This document shows positions 1-22,280 of a stretch of 64,000 bases of DNA, piece after piece. Both the position numbers and the translations under genes were made by a program. The stretch is taken from contig JAXRKP010001726.1 in assembly GCA_037039925.1 (NCBI GenBank), forward strand, positions 1 to 64,000. Reading direction: 5' to 3'. The notes beneath the pieces were generated by a model. That model had not been told where the DNA came from and ran no database searches. It was given only the letters and a program-made list of their open reading frames with translations. Source of the stretch: Doris montereyensis. Taxonomy: Eukaryota; Mollusca; Gastropoda; Nudibranchia; Dorididae. Numbering within the stretch: the stretch's first letter is position 1; every line of letters starts with the position of its first letter.

Positions 1-147
1 TGGAGCCAACAGAATAGACAGAGAGAAAGAGACAGCAGTAATGGTTCTGATTGAGGTTAGTCAACTCATAAGCAAAGTATAGGGTTGAGGCATAATTTCA
101 GTATTATACATGATTCAGATGATGGATACAGTGCTGTAACTGAATTT

Positions 148-165
148 CCCCCCCCCCCCCCCCCC
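148..165. repeat. poly-C run
   Basis: Homopolymer of 18 C. Similar C runs occur at 21,937-21,950, 38,995-39,007 and 45,717-45,736. Their exact lengths are likely unreliable. Confidence 0.95.
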
Positions 166-404
166 AAGGATAAGTACCAGTAAAACAACAATGAACATAA
201 CTAACCCTTTCCTTTTGTGAAATATTCCATAAGAGCTTTTACAGTAATCACAGTAAATAAGCTCTGGTATGGAAATGGAATGTGCAAAAGAGTGAAGTTC
301 AATATTGTATGTACATTAGTATGTACATTATGTCTTATTATATATGTATTTATGTGTGGGTATGTGTATAAATATGTATACATATACACGTGTCATGTAT
401 GTAT

Positions 405-550
405 GTGGTTGGTAGGGCCTGCTGATAGGGTCCACTTCTTTCGTTTCCTTTCCTCCTTACGCTTATGTGCATCTTTCATCTTGCTAGTTCCTCTTCATTC
501 ACCCTGAAATCATCGCAAATGGTGGCCGGGGAAATTTCAATAAAATAAAT
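405..550 (+). repeat. SINE-like dispersed repeat, family C
   Basis: The segment carries the conserved block CATCTTGCT..TTCCTCTT..TTCACCCTGAAATCA and ends in a GGGGAAATTTCAATAAAATAA tail. The same block recurs at about 42,915-43,205 and 45,105-45,235. A short repeat with an A/T-rich 3' tail suggests a SINE or a LINE 3' end. No tRNA-like head is clear. The rest of 1-800 is AT-rich sequence with TATG-type simple repeats and no recognisable gene. Confidence 0.6.
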
Positions 551-809
551 GTCATGTATGTATACGTAAATGTATGTAGTTACATGAGTAAGTATCTATG
601 ACTATGCTTGCTTGCATCTCAGTATGGGTGTATTTGTATGTGTATAGTATAGAGACAAAACCAACCCAAAGATCTACAAAGTAGAGGAAGATAACCTTGT
701 TATAATATAGTAATACCTTTTCTCTGTACAGATACCCATAGACAAAACAAAAACTGAAATACCTCTGCTTCATGTTTGCATCACATAACTATTAAAACGA
801 ACTGACTAC

Positions 810-1333
810 CTTCAGGTGTTCCTGCTGTACAAATTACAGGACACCCACAGATCTTTTAGGATTTGTATGCGGGCAACGTCCATGCCTGCACTGGCTCCAT
901 GAACCAGAACAATTTCTCCTGGTTCGGTTCCTGCTCTTAAATGAACTGCTGTATAGGCTGTGTAGTATGGAACTCGATTCCAACTCCATGTTCAGAAGAA
1001 ACGTTTTCAAGTAGATAGCACGCATGTTTTTCTTAGGCAGTAGTGTATTCAGCATAGGATCCCGATGTCAAAACGGCCTGCACTCTGTCACATTTGGAAA
1101 ACTTTGTAACAGCGCCACCAATCTTTTCTACAACCCCAGCACCATCCACCCCTGCTGTGAAAGGAAGGTTGACACTCGGGAATTGTCCTTCTCTGTATGA
1201 TACATCAACTGAATTGACACCGGCATATTTCATCTATAAGAATTTCATCATCTGCCACCGTAGGTGTAGGAATACCGCTGAACAATTTTATGTTTTCTTC
1301 TCCTCCAAAATGAACAATTCTGACTGCTTTCAT
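810..1333 (-). pseudogene. quinone oxidoreductase (zeta-crystallin/CRYZ-like) fragment
   Basis: Read on the minus strand from an ATG at 1,331-1,333, successive frames give the N-terminal half of an MDR-family NADPH:quinone oxidoreductase. It begins MKAVRIVHFGG, then YAGVNSVDVSYREGQF, then PFTAGVDGAGVVEKIG, then GSYAEY, then VPYYTAYTAV, then EIVLVHGASAG, then TAGTPEG. The family uses NADPH to reduce quinones in the cytosol. The frame shifts near 1,225, an in-frame TAA follows GSYAEYTTA near 1,033, and further shifts lie near 970 and 835. The nucleotide-binding glycine motif, normally GASGGVG, reads GASAGMD, and the following residues have also drifted, so substitution decay accompanies the indels. 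A GTAGTC at 809 could be a splice donor, so this may instead be the first exon of a gene whose remaining exons lie left of the window. A pseudogene is the better guess because of the stop and the lost glycines. Confidence 0.7.
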
Positions 1334-1414
1334 TCCCATCTCAATTCTGATTATCTTCCTCCTCACTCCTGATTGAACTATGACAACTTGTGAACATGTT
1401 CCAACTATAACTGG

Positions 1415-1640
1415 TTTCGCTCTGGTTTCAACAGTATCCTGCTTCAACAGTGACTGGTTTGCTCCTGTTTCAACGGTAACTGGTTTTCGCTCCTGTTTCA
1501 ACGGTCACTGGTTTTTGCTCCCGTTTCAACGGTTACTGGTTTGCTCCTGTTTCAACAGTGGCTAGCTTTGCTCATACTTCAACGGTAACAAAATTCATGT
1601 TCATTCCTGCTTCAACGCTGACTGGCTTGATTCCTGGTCC
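1415..1640. repeat. 27-bp minisatellite
   Basis: Tandem copies of a unit near TTTCAACGGTAACTGGTTT plus GCTCCTG, 26-28 bp long. About six copies are clear between 1,415 and 1,600, and degenerate copies continue to about 1,830. On the minus strand the unit encodes a nine-residue pattern close to KPVTVETGA. It lies directly upstream of the quinone-oxidoreductase fragment. Confidence 0.8.
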
Positions 1641-1899
1641 CATTGTGGGTCGCATTCCTCTTTCAGCTGAAAGTCGCATCAAAAGCTCTGTCGCACTGTA
1701 TGATAATATTCCTGTTAGACATCTTACTGTTTTCACTCCTGCTTCACTTGTGATTGATTTCATTCTTGTTTCACAAGTGACTCTTTCATTCCTGTTTTCA
1801 ATTACGACTGGTTTAATGTCGTCTGTTTCAATTGAGAATATTTTCGCTTGCCAGACTGATGTCACATATTTTTTTCCTTTTTACAGTTTCAAAGACATT

Positions 1900-2629
1900 G
1901 TTTTGCAGGGAAGACTTCTTAATTTTTTTCCTACAAAGGAAGGTTGCAAAAAAAAAAAAAAGCCTGTATTGTACAGCAAGAGTACAAACATCAGATCTAC
2001 TCTGTGAAATAAATACTTAACTGTTGTCTATATATAATAACAATTCCCCCCATTTGTTTCTCTTCAGTTTTGTTTTTCATTTGCCATTTACTTTCTGTAT
2101 ATATCTATAAACGACTTTATTTTTATATGTTTGATAGTCTGAAGAGTGCTGAAGACAGAAACCAATTGAGTTATTAATCAGAAGATTATATCATGAAGGA
2201 GAGTAAAAAGTTGAGCAGAGATTATATTCAAATTTGCCAGAAGTCATCTCATCCGAGGTTGCTTCATCTGTTTCGAGCTTGCCGAATTTCAAAGAATACG
2301 ATATAACAGGCGACATATTGTACATGTATGTGAACATAGGCTAAAATAACATGACTGTTTTCAAATGCCCACAGAAAGAAATCTGATTTTAAAAAAGATC
2401 AATCCACGGTCTTACATATTTGGTTTTGAGGTGTTCAGTAGAAAAGCACGTATTTTCCTTCATTTTGAATTTAAAGCTCTTAGTTGACCCTGAAATTCCA
2501 TGGATAGGTTTTCTTATGTATACTCAGGGTTCTCCCTAAGTCGCGACCCACAGGAATAAGATGGTCACATAGGCTCGACACAGTCGCAGGTCGCGAACCC
2601 AACATCCACAAAGCTGCATAATGCATGAA
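1900..2629. other. no gene recognised
   Basis: AT-rich sequence with an A run near 1,950 and a TATATA stretch near 2,030. I see no coding exon, RNA gene or repeat boundary here. Confidence 0.5.
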
Positions 2630-2985
2630 AGGACTCGGTAGTCCACAGGCAAGGTATCAGTGTCTTAACCAAGGTCATAGGTTCAAGCCCTGGCGGCTTG
2701 ATTGAAAAACTCTTTATTCTTTTTTAGAGTTAAAACTACCCCCTGGTCCATGTAGATGCATCAACACCTAGTCCCATCGGAGACGGACAATAAAAAGATC
2801 CCGTTTGCAGATCCACCACTCTGTACACATTAAAGATTCCTTGGCTGTTTACATGGAAGGCCAGGCAAATTAAAAATCCTACCAAAACCTGCGAGATTAC
2901 TTTAGTTGTGGATGTGGGTAAATCAAATGAAATCCTAGCAATGTTGTGTTCCTTGAGAAAAAAACGTTTAAAACGCATTACTGCA
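2630..2985 (+). repeat. tRNA-derived SINE, family A, copy 1
   Basis: A tRNA-like head contains GGTAGTCCACAGG (A-box-like) and GGTTCAAGCCC (B box). A conserved body follows with CCCATCGGAGACGGACAATAAAAAG, then TTACATGGAAGGCCAGGCAAAT. It ends in GTGGATGTGGGTAAATCAAAT. Other copies lie at 47,672-47,785 (5'-truncated), 53,270-53,532 (minus) and 53,938-54,228. Such elements are transcribed by RNA polymerase III and mobilised by a partner LINE; the partner is not identifiable here. Confidence 0.85.
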
Positions 2986-2989
2986 GTAC

Positions 2990-3068
2990 ACCCAATTACA
3001 AATGGGTACCAGTAACAGCTGGAGTAAATCCTTCACCAGACTAGCGTCCTGTCCAAGAGGCGATGTGA
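2990..3068 (+). repeat. SINE family B, 3' fragment
   Basis: The sequence AAATGGGTACCAGTAACAGC, continuing through ACTAGCGTCCTGTCC, matches the body of the family B copy at 14,486-14,780. The rest, to about 3,750, contains nothing I recognise. Confidence 0.55.
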
Positions 3069-3754
3069 TTTAATTTGCCTTTATTATTTCCTGAACTTTA
3101 CTTTGACACGACATCTTGTCCAACATTGGGACGTTGATCAACTATCTACGTATAAATGTTGTCTAAATGCATGTCCTTTTGGTTTTAGCGAGCCATCATT
3201 CTTCTGAGAAGTATTTCTCTTAGATTAATTATAATATGCCTAACCATTTTACGTTTTCTCGCAACAGGCAACAGGACACTGTTCTCCAGCATTCTGGTAG
3301 CATGATACCTCTTGAGCATCGTACAGCTGCTTGGGAAATAAAGCTGCTCAAGTTCGATGCTTGCAGGCCCCTATGAGTGTACATGACATCTTGAAAGAAG
3401 AAAAAACCCCCAAGCAAAACAGACAAACAAACAAACATTAAGAGACAGTTGAGTTTATCCAATAAGTTAGTATTTTCAATACAAGGTCGTAACACTAGCT
3501 GAGCCTGAAAGGGGACTTTACAAATCATCGTCGAATTCATAAGTGTATAGGCCTACTTGTGGCCTGCTTCAAGATTCCTCTTGTTGGCACGGCATTAAAT
3601 TTCGTTCTGCAGATAATCTCGGGGAACTCGTTTTATTTTTATTCTAGATCGAAGGCTCCACAATTACGTTCAGTTCGTTTAAGTTTAAGAAATAAACATA
3701 GCACGTGCCTTTCTTCAGGCCCATGGAAGGATTTCTGATTGTCTGTCTGTTTTG

Positions 3755-3856
3755 TCTAATATATATATATATATATATTTTTTTTTTTATTATGTTTTGT
3801 TTGTTTGTTTTTTTTGTTTTGAGAGAGAGAGCGAGAGAGAGGAATGATAAAGGAAA

Positions 3857-3887
<31 letters not shown>

Positions 3888-3925
3888 TGATGATGGTAAT
3901 AATAATAATAGTTATTACTATCATT
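3755..3925. repeat. compound microsatellite (AT)n, T run, (GA)n, (AAT)n
   Basis: An (AT)n tract at about 3,757-3,778 is followed by a T run, GAGAGA tracts to 3,881 and GATGATGGTAATAATAAT. The open reading frame through it is low complexity only. From here to 4,529 I see only a family B SINE remnant at about 4,433-4,490. Confidence 0.9.
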
Positions 3926-4533
3926 ATTATAATTATACTATAATAGCAATGACGATAATACTCCTACATGATCTACAACGGAGGATCGCCGTACGACCGA
4001 CATAGGGATTCGACACCAAAGGGACGTTACTCTCAGAAATTCTAATGCTCGAATATTGCTACTTAGTATAGCCTACTAGTAACTACTGCTCACACTCACG
4101 GTTGCCGGTTTGGAGACCATTGATCTGTTGCTTTTACATCTTGACCCTCGTAAGGTTTCTTATTTATTATAACGTGTGAAGATGTAATCTTAGCACATGT
4201 TATGTATAGAAACTTCTGGCAACTGTCAAGATTAATAATATGTACATTATCAAAACTGAAAAATGAACAGATAGAAGTAGATCTAGAATCTGTTAGAGTC
4301 ATGATCGAGAGTGCCATTTGGGATACATTCTATAGATCTATGAGTGAAAGCCTCTAACATATTGCGTTTTGTATGGTAAGGTTAGATCTATATAGTGAGT
4401 TTCTTCTAGAGTCAGAGTGTATCCCAATTTCAATAGCTTGAAGTGGAACAGGTGATGGTAATAATAAATAATCACCTGGCTAGGACACTATAATCTGACA
4501 TAGATTTTTACTCCTAGATCTACTCCTAGTTAA

Positions 4534-5554
4534 CCCTTATGTTGCGAGTTCAACTATATTTGAAACTTCTAGCTGTCATTTGTATTGCCGACTTCGACTG
4601 TGGTTGAAGCAGTCAGCTCCACTACAAAGGCCGATATATAAAAAAAAATGAAGTAAATTGTTTGTAGACTAGTTTCCTGTCTATCGTAATAGCCTGCTGC
4701 TACTGCATGATTTTTCCGTTCAAAAATTTGCCGATTTGACCCGGATTTGACCTGACCAATTTTTCCAACTTGTTTACCGGCAACCTTGATGCACCGTTAT
4801 GCATCTGTTTTTGATGAAATTAGAGTTGAAAATAGTGATCCATAGTTGCAGCAAATATGATGAGGTGTTGAAAGGCATAATTTATAATTGACTATAACAA
4901 GTGACACTGAAATGTACACAAGTTTTTCGGGAAAGAGCACAAGTAAAAGAGGCGTGGCACTGTTGATGCTAGTGCCTGGCACTGGGAAAAATAAGAGACA
5001 TACATGACATACAACCACAGAAAACACAAGAATAGAAGACTTACTGAGACAGGACAGCTCAAAAAAATAAAATTTTAAATTCTTGATTACTGTTTTGTGT
5101 CATTTTGTGTATTTTTTGTAATAATTGCATTTTTGTGTTACTCATGCAACATGAATAATTGTATTTTTCACATTATTGTCCAATTATTCCCTTTTTTCTG
5201 TCTTCCCCACACTACAATACAACCTATAAATGATGATTAACCCATAATATGCTTCACAATGGTGTATTTTGTGACTATAAACTGTCATTTTCACTGAGAT
5301 ATGACCCAAAAAACAAACTCAAAATCAAAGATGGCTGCCATAATCACATGACCTCATTTGCATACTTTGAATAGTTATTCTTGTATACGATATATCATTA
5401 GTAGGCCTATGTCCTGAAAGTTTTAATTGAATATCTATTGTAGTTTAGAAATGAGAATTGTTTTCCCTGTATTATGAGTCATTTCTAAGGATTTCAGCCA
5501 AAATGCGTGGCAATGGTAAAGACATCCGGTGTAAAATGGGTGGCAGCGTAAGGG
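4534..5554. mobile_element. piggyBac-type non-autonomous DNA transposon (TTAA target)
   Basis: The left end is TTAA (4,530-4,533) followed by CCCTTATGTTGC. The right end is GCAGCGTAAGGG followed by TTAA (5,555-5,558). The ends are inverted repeats of about 12 bp with two mismatches. A TTAA target duplication and termini starting CCC are hallmarks of the piggyBac superfamily. The 1,021-bp interior has no transposase; the only ORF of note, 76 codons on the minus strand, resembles nothing I know. It would depend on a transposase supplied elsewhere. Confidence 0.75.
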
Positions 5555-5571
5555 TTAAGCTAGTGCTTGTG

Positions 5572-5706
5572 TTGTGCGCATTTGCACCAGGGTAGAATGG
5601 GGAAAATGCATGTTAAGCATCTTTCCTAAGGAATGCAACGGCAGACCTAGCTGGACCTCATGATGCCCAGTCTGGCAAACGTAACCACTCGGCCACTGAC
5701 GCCACT
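5572..5706 (-). repeat. SINE family B, 5' half
   Basis: On the minus strand the head reads GTGGCCGAGTGGTTACGTTT, a Leu/Ser-tRNA-type A box, with GAGGTCC near the expected B-box position. The body CATTTTCCCC..CCCTGGTGCAAATG is shared with the copy at 14,486. The 3' half is missing. Confidence 0.65.
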
Positions 5707-6244
5707 TAGTTACCAGTAATTAATGTAATGGTATAGTATGCTTCCCCAAATATACTAGGCCTAGGTCTATTTGATCTATGAGATCTGGTGTATGCCTCTC
5801 TAGAATCTGTTTAATTTGGAATAGATATTTTAGATCTAAATCATAAAGAAGTGGAGGTGTGGCAGTGTTGGTTTCGAATGAACCTTCGATCTCTTCATTT
5901 CTTGTGGTTTATTTGGGGAGGAGTTCATTGATTTGATGGTCATGTCCAGTGTTTGAAGGACTCCTATAGTCGGGCTCACACTATCACCATCCCTGACCCT
6001 AAAAATTGTTAGCTTTTGATGAATGATTAGAAGTATCATTAGCAGTGTCAGGGAAGATAGGTGTGACTGATTTTATTTGTATGCCCGACTTTGAGGCCCA
6101 CCGGTCAATTGGACCAATCTGACACCATGACAGATTCAAGACAATAGACTGTTTATATTTGAACACAAGTAGTCCAATATATGTCAATGACAACAGACTG
6201 TGTGACATATCAGACTGGGACCAACTATTCATTTGAAAAAATGC

Positions 6245-6425
6245 AAAGGAGCCACAGTGGAGTGAAATCAAAGGTGAAAAACGACAATAAGTAACAACTC
6301 CACCAATATCAAGCAAAAGAGAATAATTTCAGGAGGCCCCCACCTTCCCCAATTATAATACATATCAGCAAACTTTTGACTGGTTGCCCTTCTTGTAGCA
6401 GCCCCCTTACTCTTTCGAGTGGGTA
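6245..6425. repeat. dispersed repeat fragment
   Basis: AGGAGCCACAGTGGAGTGAA followed by ACAATAAGTAACAACTCCAC matches the sequence at 31,591-31,650 beside the long inverted repeat. The adjacent TTGTAGCAGCCCCCTTACTC matches the 3' part of the TIR element at 23,230-23,255 and 41,460. It is probably a chimera of two repeat fragments. Confidence 0.55.
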
Positions 6426-7818
6426 TATACATGACAAAGGAATTTAGCAGCAGAATGTGAAAGTTGGAATTAGTTTGAGACAGGTTAATCATGTTAGTTG
6501 ATAAACTAGATGGAAGGCTGTACAATTTCCAGTTAGTTTTATTGCTTCCTGAACATTGAGTGAGGAGGAAGACAACATGGACTGTCAGCTTGAAAAGATT
6601 ATGGAATGTTGTAATTGTAGGCTACACAGCATTACTGAAATGTTAATGAGGTAATGAATGTCATGGGTATCAATGTTGAGGCTCACTCAAGTGTGAAAAA
6701 AAAAAGTAAAAGTTCTTTCAATACCATTACGGTCCATTGAGCCAGAGTGTATCCTTTCATTTTCAGAAGGTTAGCAGGTCTGCAGAGAAATTTGGGTGAC
6801 ACTAATGACAGTCCTGAGACGCCATTCTGAGTTTGCAAAACTATTGTCGCAGTTTGCCAGCAAGGCCAGCGATCAACAGACTTTCTTGTTATTCCCATTA
6901 AAAGTGCGTTAATTCAAGTCATATCAACGTTTCCTGGAATATTGTGGGCCATCGTACAAGTTAAAATTAGTTTGCGGTCAGAGTCTGTTTTTCAATTTGA
7001 AAAGGTTGGCACCTATGGACTTGTAATGTCTCTAGCCTTTTTAAGTAACACGTTTGTAAAAAAAATAAGGCTGAGAAATACAAATATGGAAAACAGCTAT
7101 CACAATCTCTAAAGACTAACTGATGAAAAACGTAATTTTGATGGAAATGAAGAAAGAAGAACATTGTATTCAAATTTCACCTATATTTAAATTCACTTCC
7201 TGTGCAATCCCAGCTCCATATGAGTTCTCCCGTTTCAGATTGTAACGTCTTGGTGGGGATCAACTCACTCAACCCTAATATTGATATTAATGGTATGACT
7301 TTCGCTACATTTTAGGTCTAATGCCAATATTGTTGGAATATAATTTCTCTTCGCTCTGGGAAAATTTGTTGAATAGAATGAAACACAACAATGTATAGCT
7401 TGAAAGAAGAACTTTTTCTTTATAGACTAAACTTACAGTTATCGCTTTCTGATTTGTGAAATTTACAAAAGTGGTAAAAATCCTCAGCAGAGTCAACAAG
7501 ATGAAATCCTAAATCTTGGGTTCAGTGAGTTTTTTTCATGGTGGCCAAATTTGACTACTTTTGATCTGACCCACATGAAGATTGAAAATGAAAACGATGT
7601 CTTAAAATTGAATGGTAAACTGGCAAAATAATTCACAAGGAGAGGCCTGTACACTGTATTTTAATTTTTTTAAATTGATGTAAAAAGACATAAATGTTCA
7701 GTACTCTAAAAAATAGATCCTTTGAATCAGTCGAAAGTCAAGCAAACAAATCTTGGCATTATTATATACCTAAAACAAAAATTTAACTTAAAAGGATACA
7801 AATCATACGTCACTCTAT

Positions 7819-8093
7819 TTATATCAATCTAGATTTTTCATTTTCCGTTGAAATTGTGCCAGTGTCTTCCTCTTCAATTTGATATTCAAATTCAACTGTT
7901 AAGAGTTTTTTATCTTTTACTTCCCCCTGTAAAAATATGAAAAAAAAACCCAACACTAATAGAGACATGATAAATCTCCTTGTTAAATTTTTCCTGATGT
8001 TCTGGACAAAATTATCCACCACATTGTATGTTTTCAAAAGTTTGGAATTATGTCTAAGCGCCCAGTAAATAATTTTTTCTGCACTGTAAATTC
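7819..8093 (-). CDS. possible terminal exon of an unidentified gene
   Basis: On the minus strand a TTTACAG acceptor precedes 8,093. One open frame then runs to a TAA at 7,819. It reads AEKIIYWALRHNSKLLKTY, then VVDNFVQNIRKNL, a hydrophobic stretch RFIMSLLVLGFFFIFLQ, and an acidic tail with EFEYQIEEED. The hydrophobic stretch may instead be a tiny unspliced intron, because a second TTTTTACAG lies just before the acidic tail. I do not recognise the protein. Upstream exons would have to lie between here and the divergent peptidase gene at 8,684, and none is clear. Elsewhere in 6,430-8,680 I see nothing coding. Confidence 0.3.
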
Positions 8094-8683
8094 TATGCTC
8101 AGGGACAAAATAATCTTGAGCTTACTTTGCTGTATGATCATGATCACATTGAAAAGAGAATCAAGGGTGTAGTTTTGTTTCTTTTAGTTTGCATGTAAAC
8201 AGATTTTGTAACTCTATCAGCTCACTAAATTTTGGTTGCTTCTTTTTTATAAATGCAATGTTTAAAATCTATATTTTACAGCAGCACATTTATACAGGAA
8301 ATTGCTGGACCATGTATAGCATACATTCGAGTGCAGGGTGCTTCAAGCTGACAAAAGGTTTCAAGAAGATTTTACAGACTCTTAAACTAGGACCCACTTT
8401 TGAGAAGTGCCCGTAGAGTCCCAAACAGTTCCTTTGTGTTTTGTTTTGAATTTCAAGAATTATCATTTGGTACGATCAATTCCTCAAAAAGTTGTGTGGA
8501 GGAACACTATATAGGAGGAGTACATGTCCTTCTTTATCCAAGTGTGATAATTTTTATGACAGAACTGCTGTGAGACACTATCACGTAGTATTACATTTAA
8601 ACCGTCTTTTTAAAAGCCAAATTTCATCCCTTTCTTTGAATCAGCAACATCACCTCTGTGTCATTCATCGCTGCATTAGCAAT

Positions 8684-19797
<11,114 letters not shown>

Positions 19798-19999
19798 ATC
19801 GGAGTGCCTGCTGTGTTGACATGATTATTTTCTCACACAATTTACATTTTCTTCAACACCTTCTCTTGATTAACAATTTGTGGCTGGATTTATGACTTTA
19901 CTTTAAATATTAATCTGATTGTCTCCTGCCTTTGTCCTGAATCACAATGTGTGATTTGTGTTGTCAGCAATCACAGTTTTTTATCTCTTGGCTGGGACC

Positions 20000-20005
20000 A
20001 ATAAA
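20000..20005 (+). promoter_or_regulatory. polyadenylation signal of the peptidase gene
   Basis: AATAAA about 200 bp after the TGA stop at 19,795-19,797. Confidence 0.6.
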
Positions 20006-22009
20006 CATATGGTTTGATTATAACATTTACATGGGATTAAATTGAATAATTGCATGTTTATTGATTACCTTATTGTGTGAAGTAGGAAAATTACTATTAT
20101 TTTTATTACATACAAGCTACTTTGTGCCTAGAGTTGCTTTGTTTTGTATATTTTAAGGTTTTCAAATTATAATGTAGGTTATTAAAAGTATCTCCTGATT
20201 ACTTATCGCACTCTGATTTCATATGAATGCGTTGGAATGAATCAAATTTACATAAATCTTGCAATGCTTGCTTTTATGTATTTGTTAATTCTGTCAACAA
20301 AACAGTCCTTTTTGCAGTTCATTGAGTCTAGTCTAATTAGCATTGATATTGATATATATACTGTTCAAAAAAAACGCATATCATATCTCAAAAACTAAAG
20401 GTACAAAATCAAGGAACTGAAATCTTCAAACCTTGAATTATTGACTGCAACAGAATAAGAGTTTTTAAAAATCGGTTGAACAGAACTCATTCTCAATAAC
20501 AAAACAAAATTAATGCTATTATGAATTTAGTTTCATAAAAAAATCCAACACACTTTCTGCAGAAACTATTTCACTTAGAATAGTTAAACTTGGCATATAA
20601 AACCTGCGATTTTGCTTCGGCGATACTTTTTTTGTTAAAATCGAGATTCACAAAAAATGTTAAAGACATGGGTATATTCGTAATGTTAAGCTCATTTGTG
20701 GTAAAATGTTTCGATCAGCGTTCGATAATCAAGTAGTAGCTTTCACTATTCGTACGTCATCCACATTTCAATCAGACAAGCCTTGACTGGAGTGTTTTAA
20801 TCTCTTTAGATTACACAAGTCAAAAATCTGGATTGACCGGTGTCAAATTTGAATACTGGCGAGTTCCTGCAACAAGCTTATGCTACTAATAATTCAATAC
20901 ACATCTAGAGAGCAAGATCAATCACTGCCTTCGTACATACATTTTCGTGTTAGTTTGAAATGTAGACTTAATTATAATATCAATGTATCGTTCTTGCCGA
21001 CTGCATTCTAGATCTACAATTCTACCGTCCTGACATAATTGTCCTCACAACTCGCCCGTTCAGAGAACAAGCCTTTTTGCACTTCAGTCCTAGTAGTCCT
21101 ACTCTGTCGCCATGCTTTCTTTAAGATCACAACTTGTGTTGGATAAAGTACTCAAACAATTTTATAATGATCTGTTGCAAAAATTGCATGTGAAAACAGT
21201 TGTATGTGTTGGGAATTAATTTGTACATAGCGAACACATTTATATTGATATTTTCCTGCGCATATAAGTTTTAAGTAAAAAAACAACCACAAAACCAGGA
21301 AATTGGTACACATTTTAATGCTGTGTTCATCTATGTTGAATATTTCCAAGTTTTGTTTCAGTTTTCACAATAAAACCGCTGATTTTATTGAAATTTTCAA
21401 TTTAGTTCTCTTTCCTTTTGTGTCAGTTTTCTTTTTTTTACTTTTACATTTAATTTGATAAATAAGAATATGACATTTGAAGCCCCGTAGGAACAAAGAC
21501 AAGGCAAAAACAGGGGAAAAGACAACAAAATCTTAGGCGGCAATAAAAGCAAGCATGCGACCTCTGCATTGGAACCCTTTGCCTTGCGATGAAAATAGAC
21601 TGCACGATCAATTGAGCTTACTACGCTCTCTAAAAGGGTTTCATTAACATTAACAAGGTCTTTAATACAATTCAATCATGACTAGCAATTTTATTTACTG
21701 ACTGTTCGCTCCACTTGTGTCTCTTTACATTTGTCTCTCATTCTCATCTATATAATTGCAATAATATTATATCATGTATGTGCTTAGGAATTGCAACACG
21801 CTCTCGTGTCATAATGTTATAAACAACCCCACAACAATTAAGATAGCCACCTCTGGAAGTGTTTTCAGAGCCAATGGCAGCATGCTCTAAGATTAAGAAC
21901 AAAATACATATAGCTAGAGAAGACATTTGCAAGAACCCCCCCCCCCCCCCAACATTTTAATCAAACTTTATTTCGACCGTAAACGTACAAAATTGTTCGC
22001 TCTTCAAGT
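20006..22009. other. no gene recognised
   Basis: AT-rich intergenic sequence. The motif ACTGTTCAAAAAAAACGCAT at about 20,359 resembles the end of a Tc1-like element but has no partner end nearby. A poly-C run lies at 21,937-21,950. I see no coding exons. Confidence 0.5.
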
Positions 22010-22272
22010 AAGTAAAGTTCCTTTAAGACCCTTATGAGCTGGAGCTTATCGAGATTTTTAACCTTGAAGTGGAACAGGTGATAACAATACCCTCGAGCTA
22101 GTCTTGTCAAAGCTTTTTTATTCTCAAGATGTCCTTAGTACTAATAATAATACCCATGTGCACTTGGGTCGAGAGTGGGAAATGCGTTATTAATTGTTTC
22201 AAAGGAATACAGTGAGCAAGCAATTAACAGTCTATTATTTGAACCCAGGACCTCATGATCTCAAGTCCGGCA
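22010..22272 (-). repeat. tRNA-derived SINE, family B, near-full copy
   Basis: On the minus strand, a B-box-like GGGTTCAAATA, the family body TTTCCCACTCTCGACCCAAG and TTATCACCTGTTCCACTTCA, and the tail GAACTTTACTTACTT. It sits directly against the left end of the TIR element at 22,281. Confidence 0.75.
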
Positions 22273-22280
22273 ATCTATTA

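Noticed and set aside
1415..1640. CRISPR-like periodic repeat
   Set aside because: The units are contiguous with no unique spacers, vary in length and lie in animal DNA. It is a minisatellite.
2640..2710. Stand-alone tRNA genes at SINE heads (also 14,486, 53,938, 40,505)
   Set aside because: A and B boxes are present, but no cloverleaf with an acceptor stem forms, and each is fused to a SINE body with a tail.
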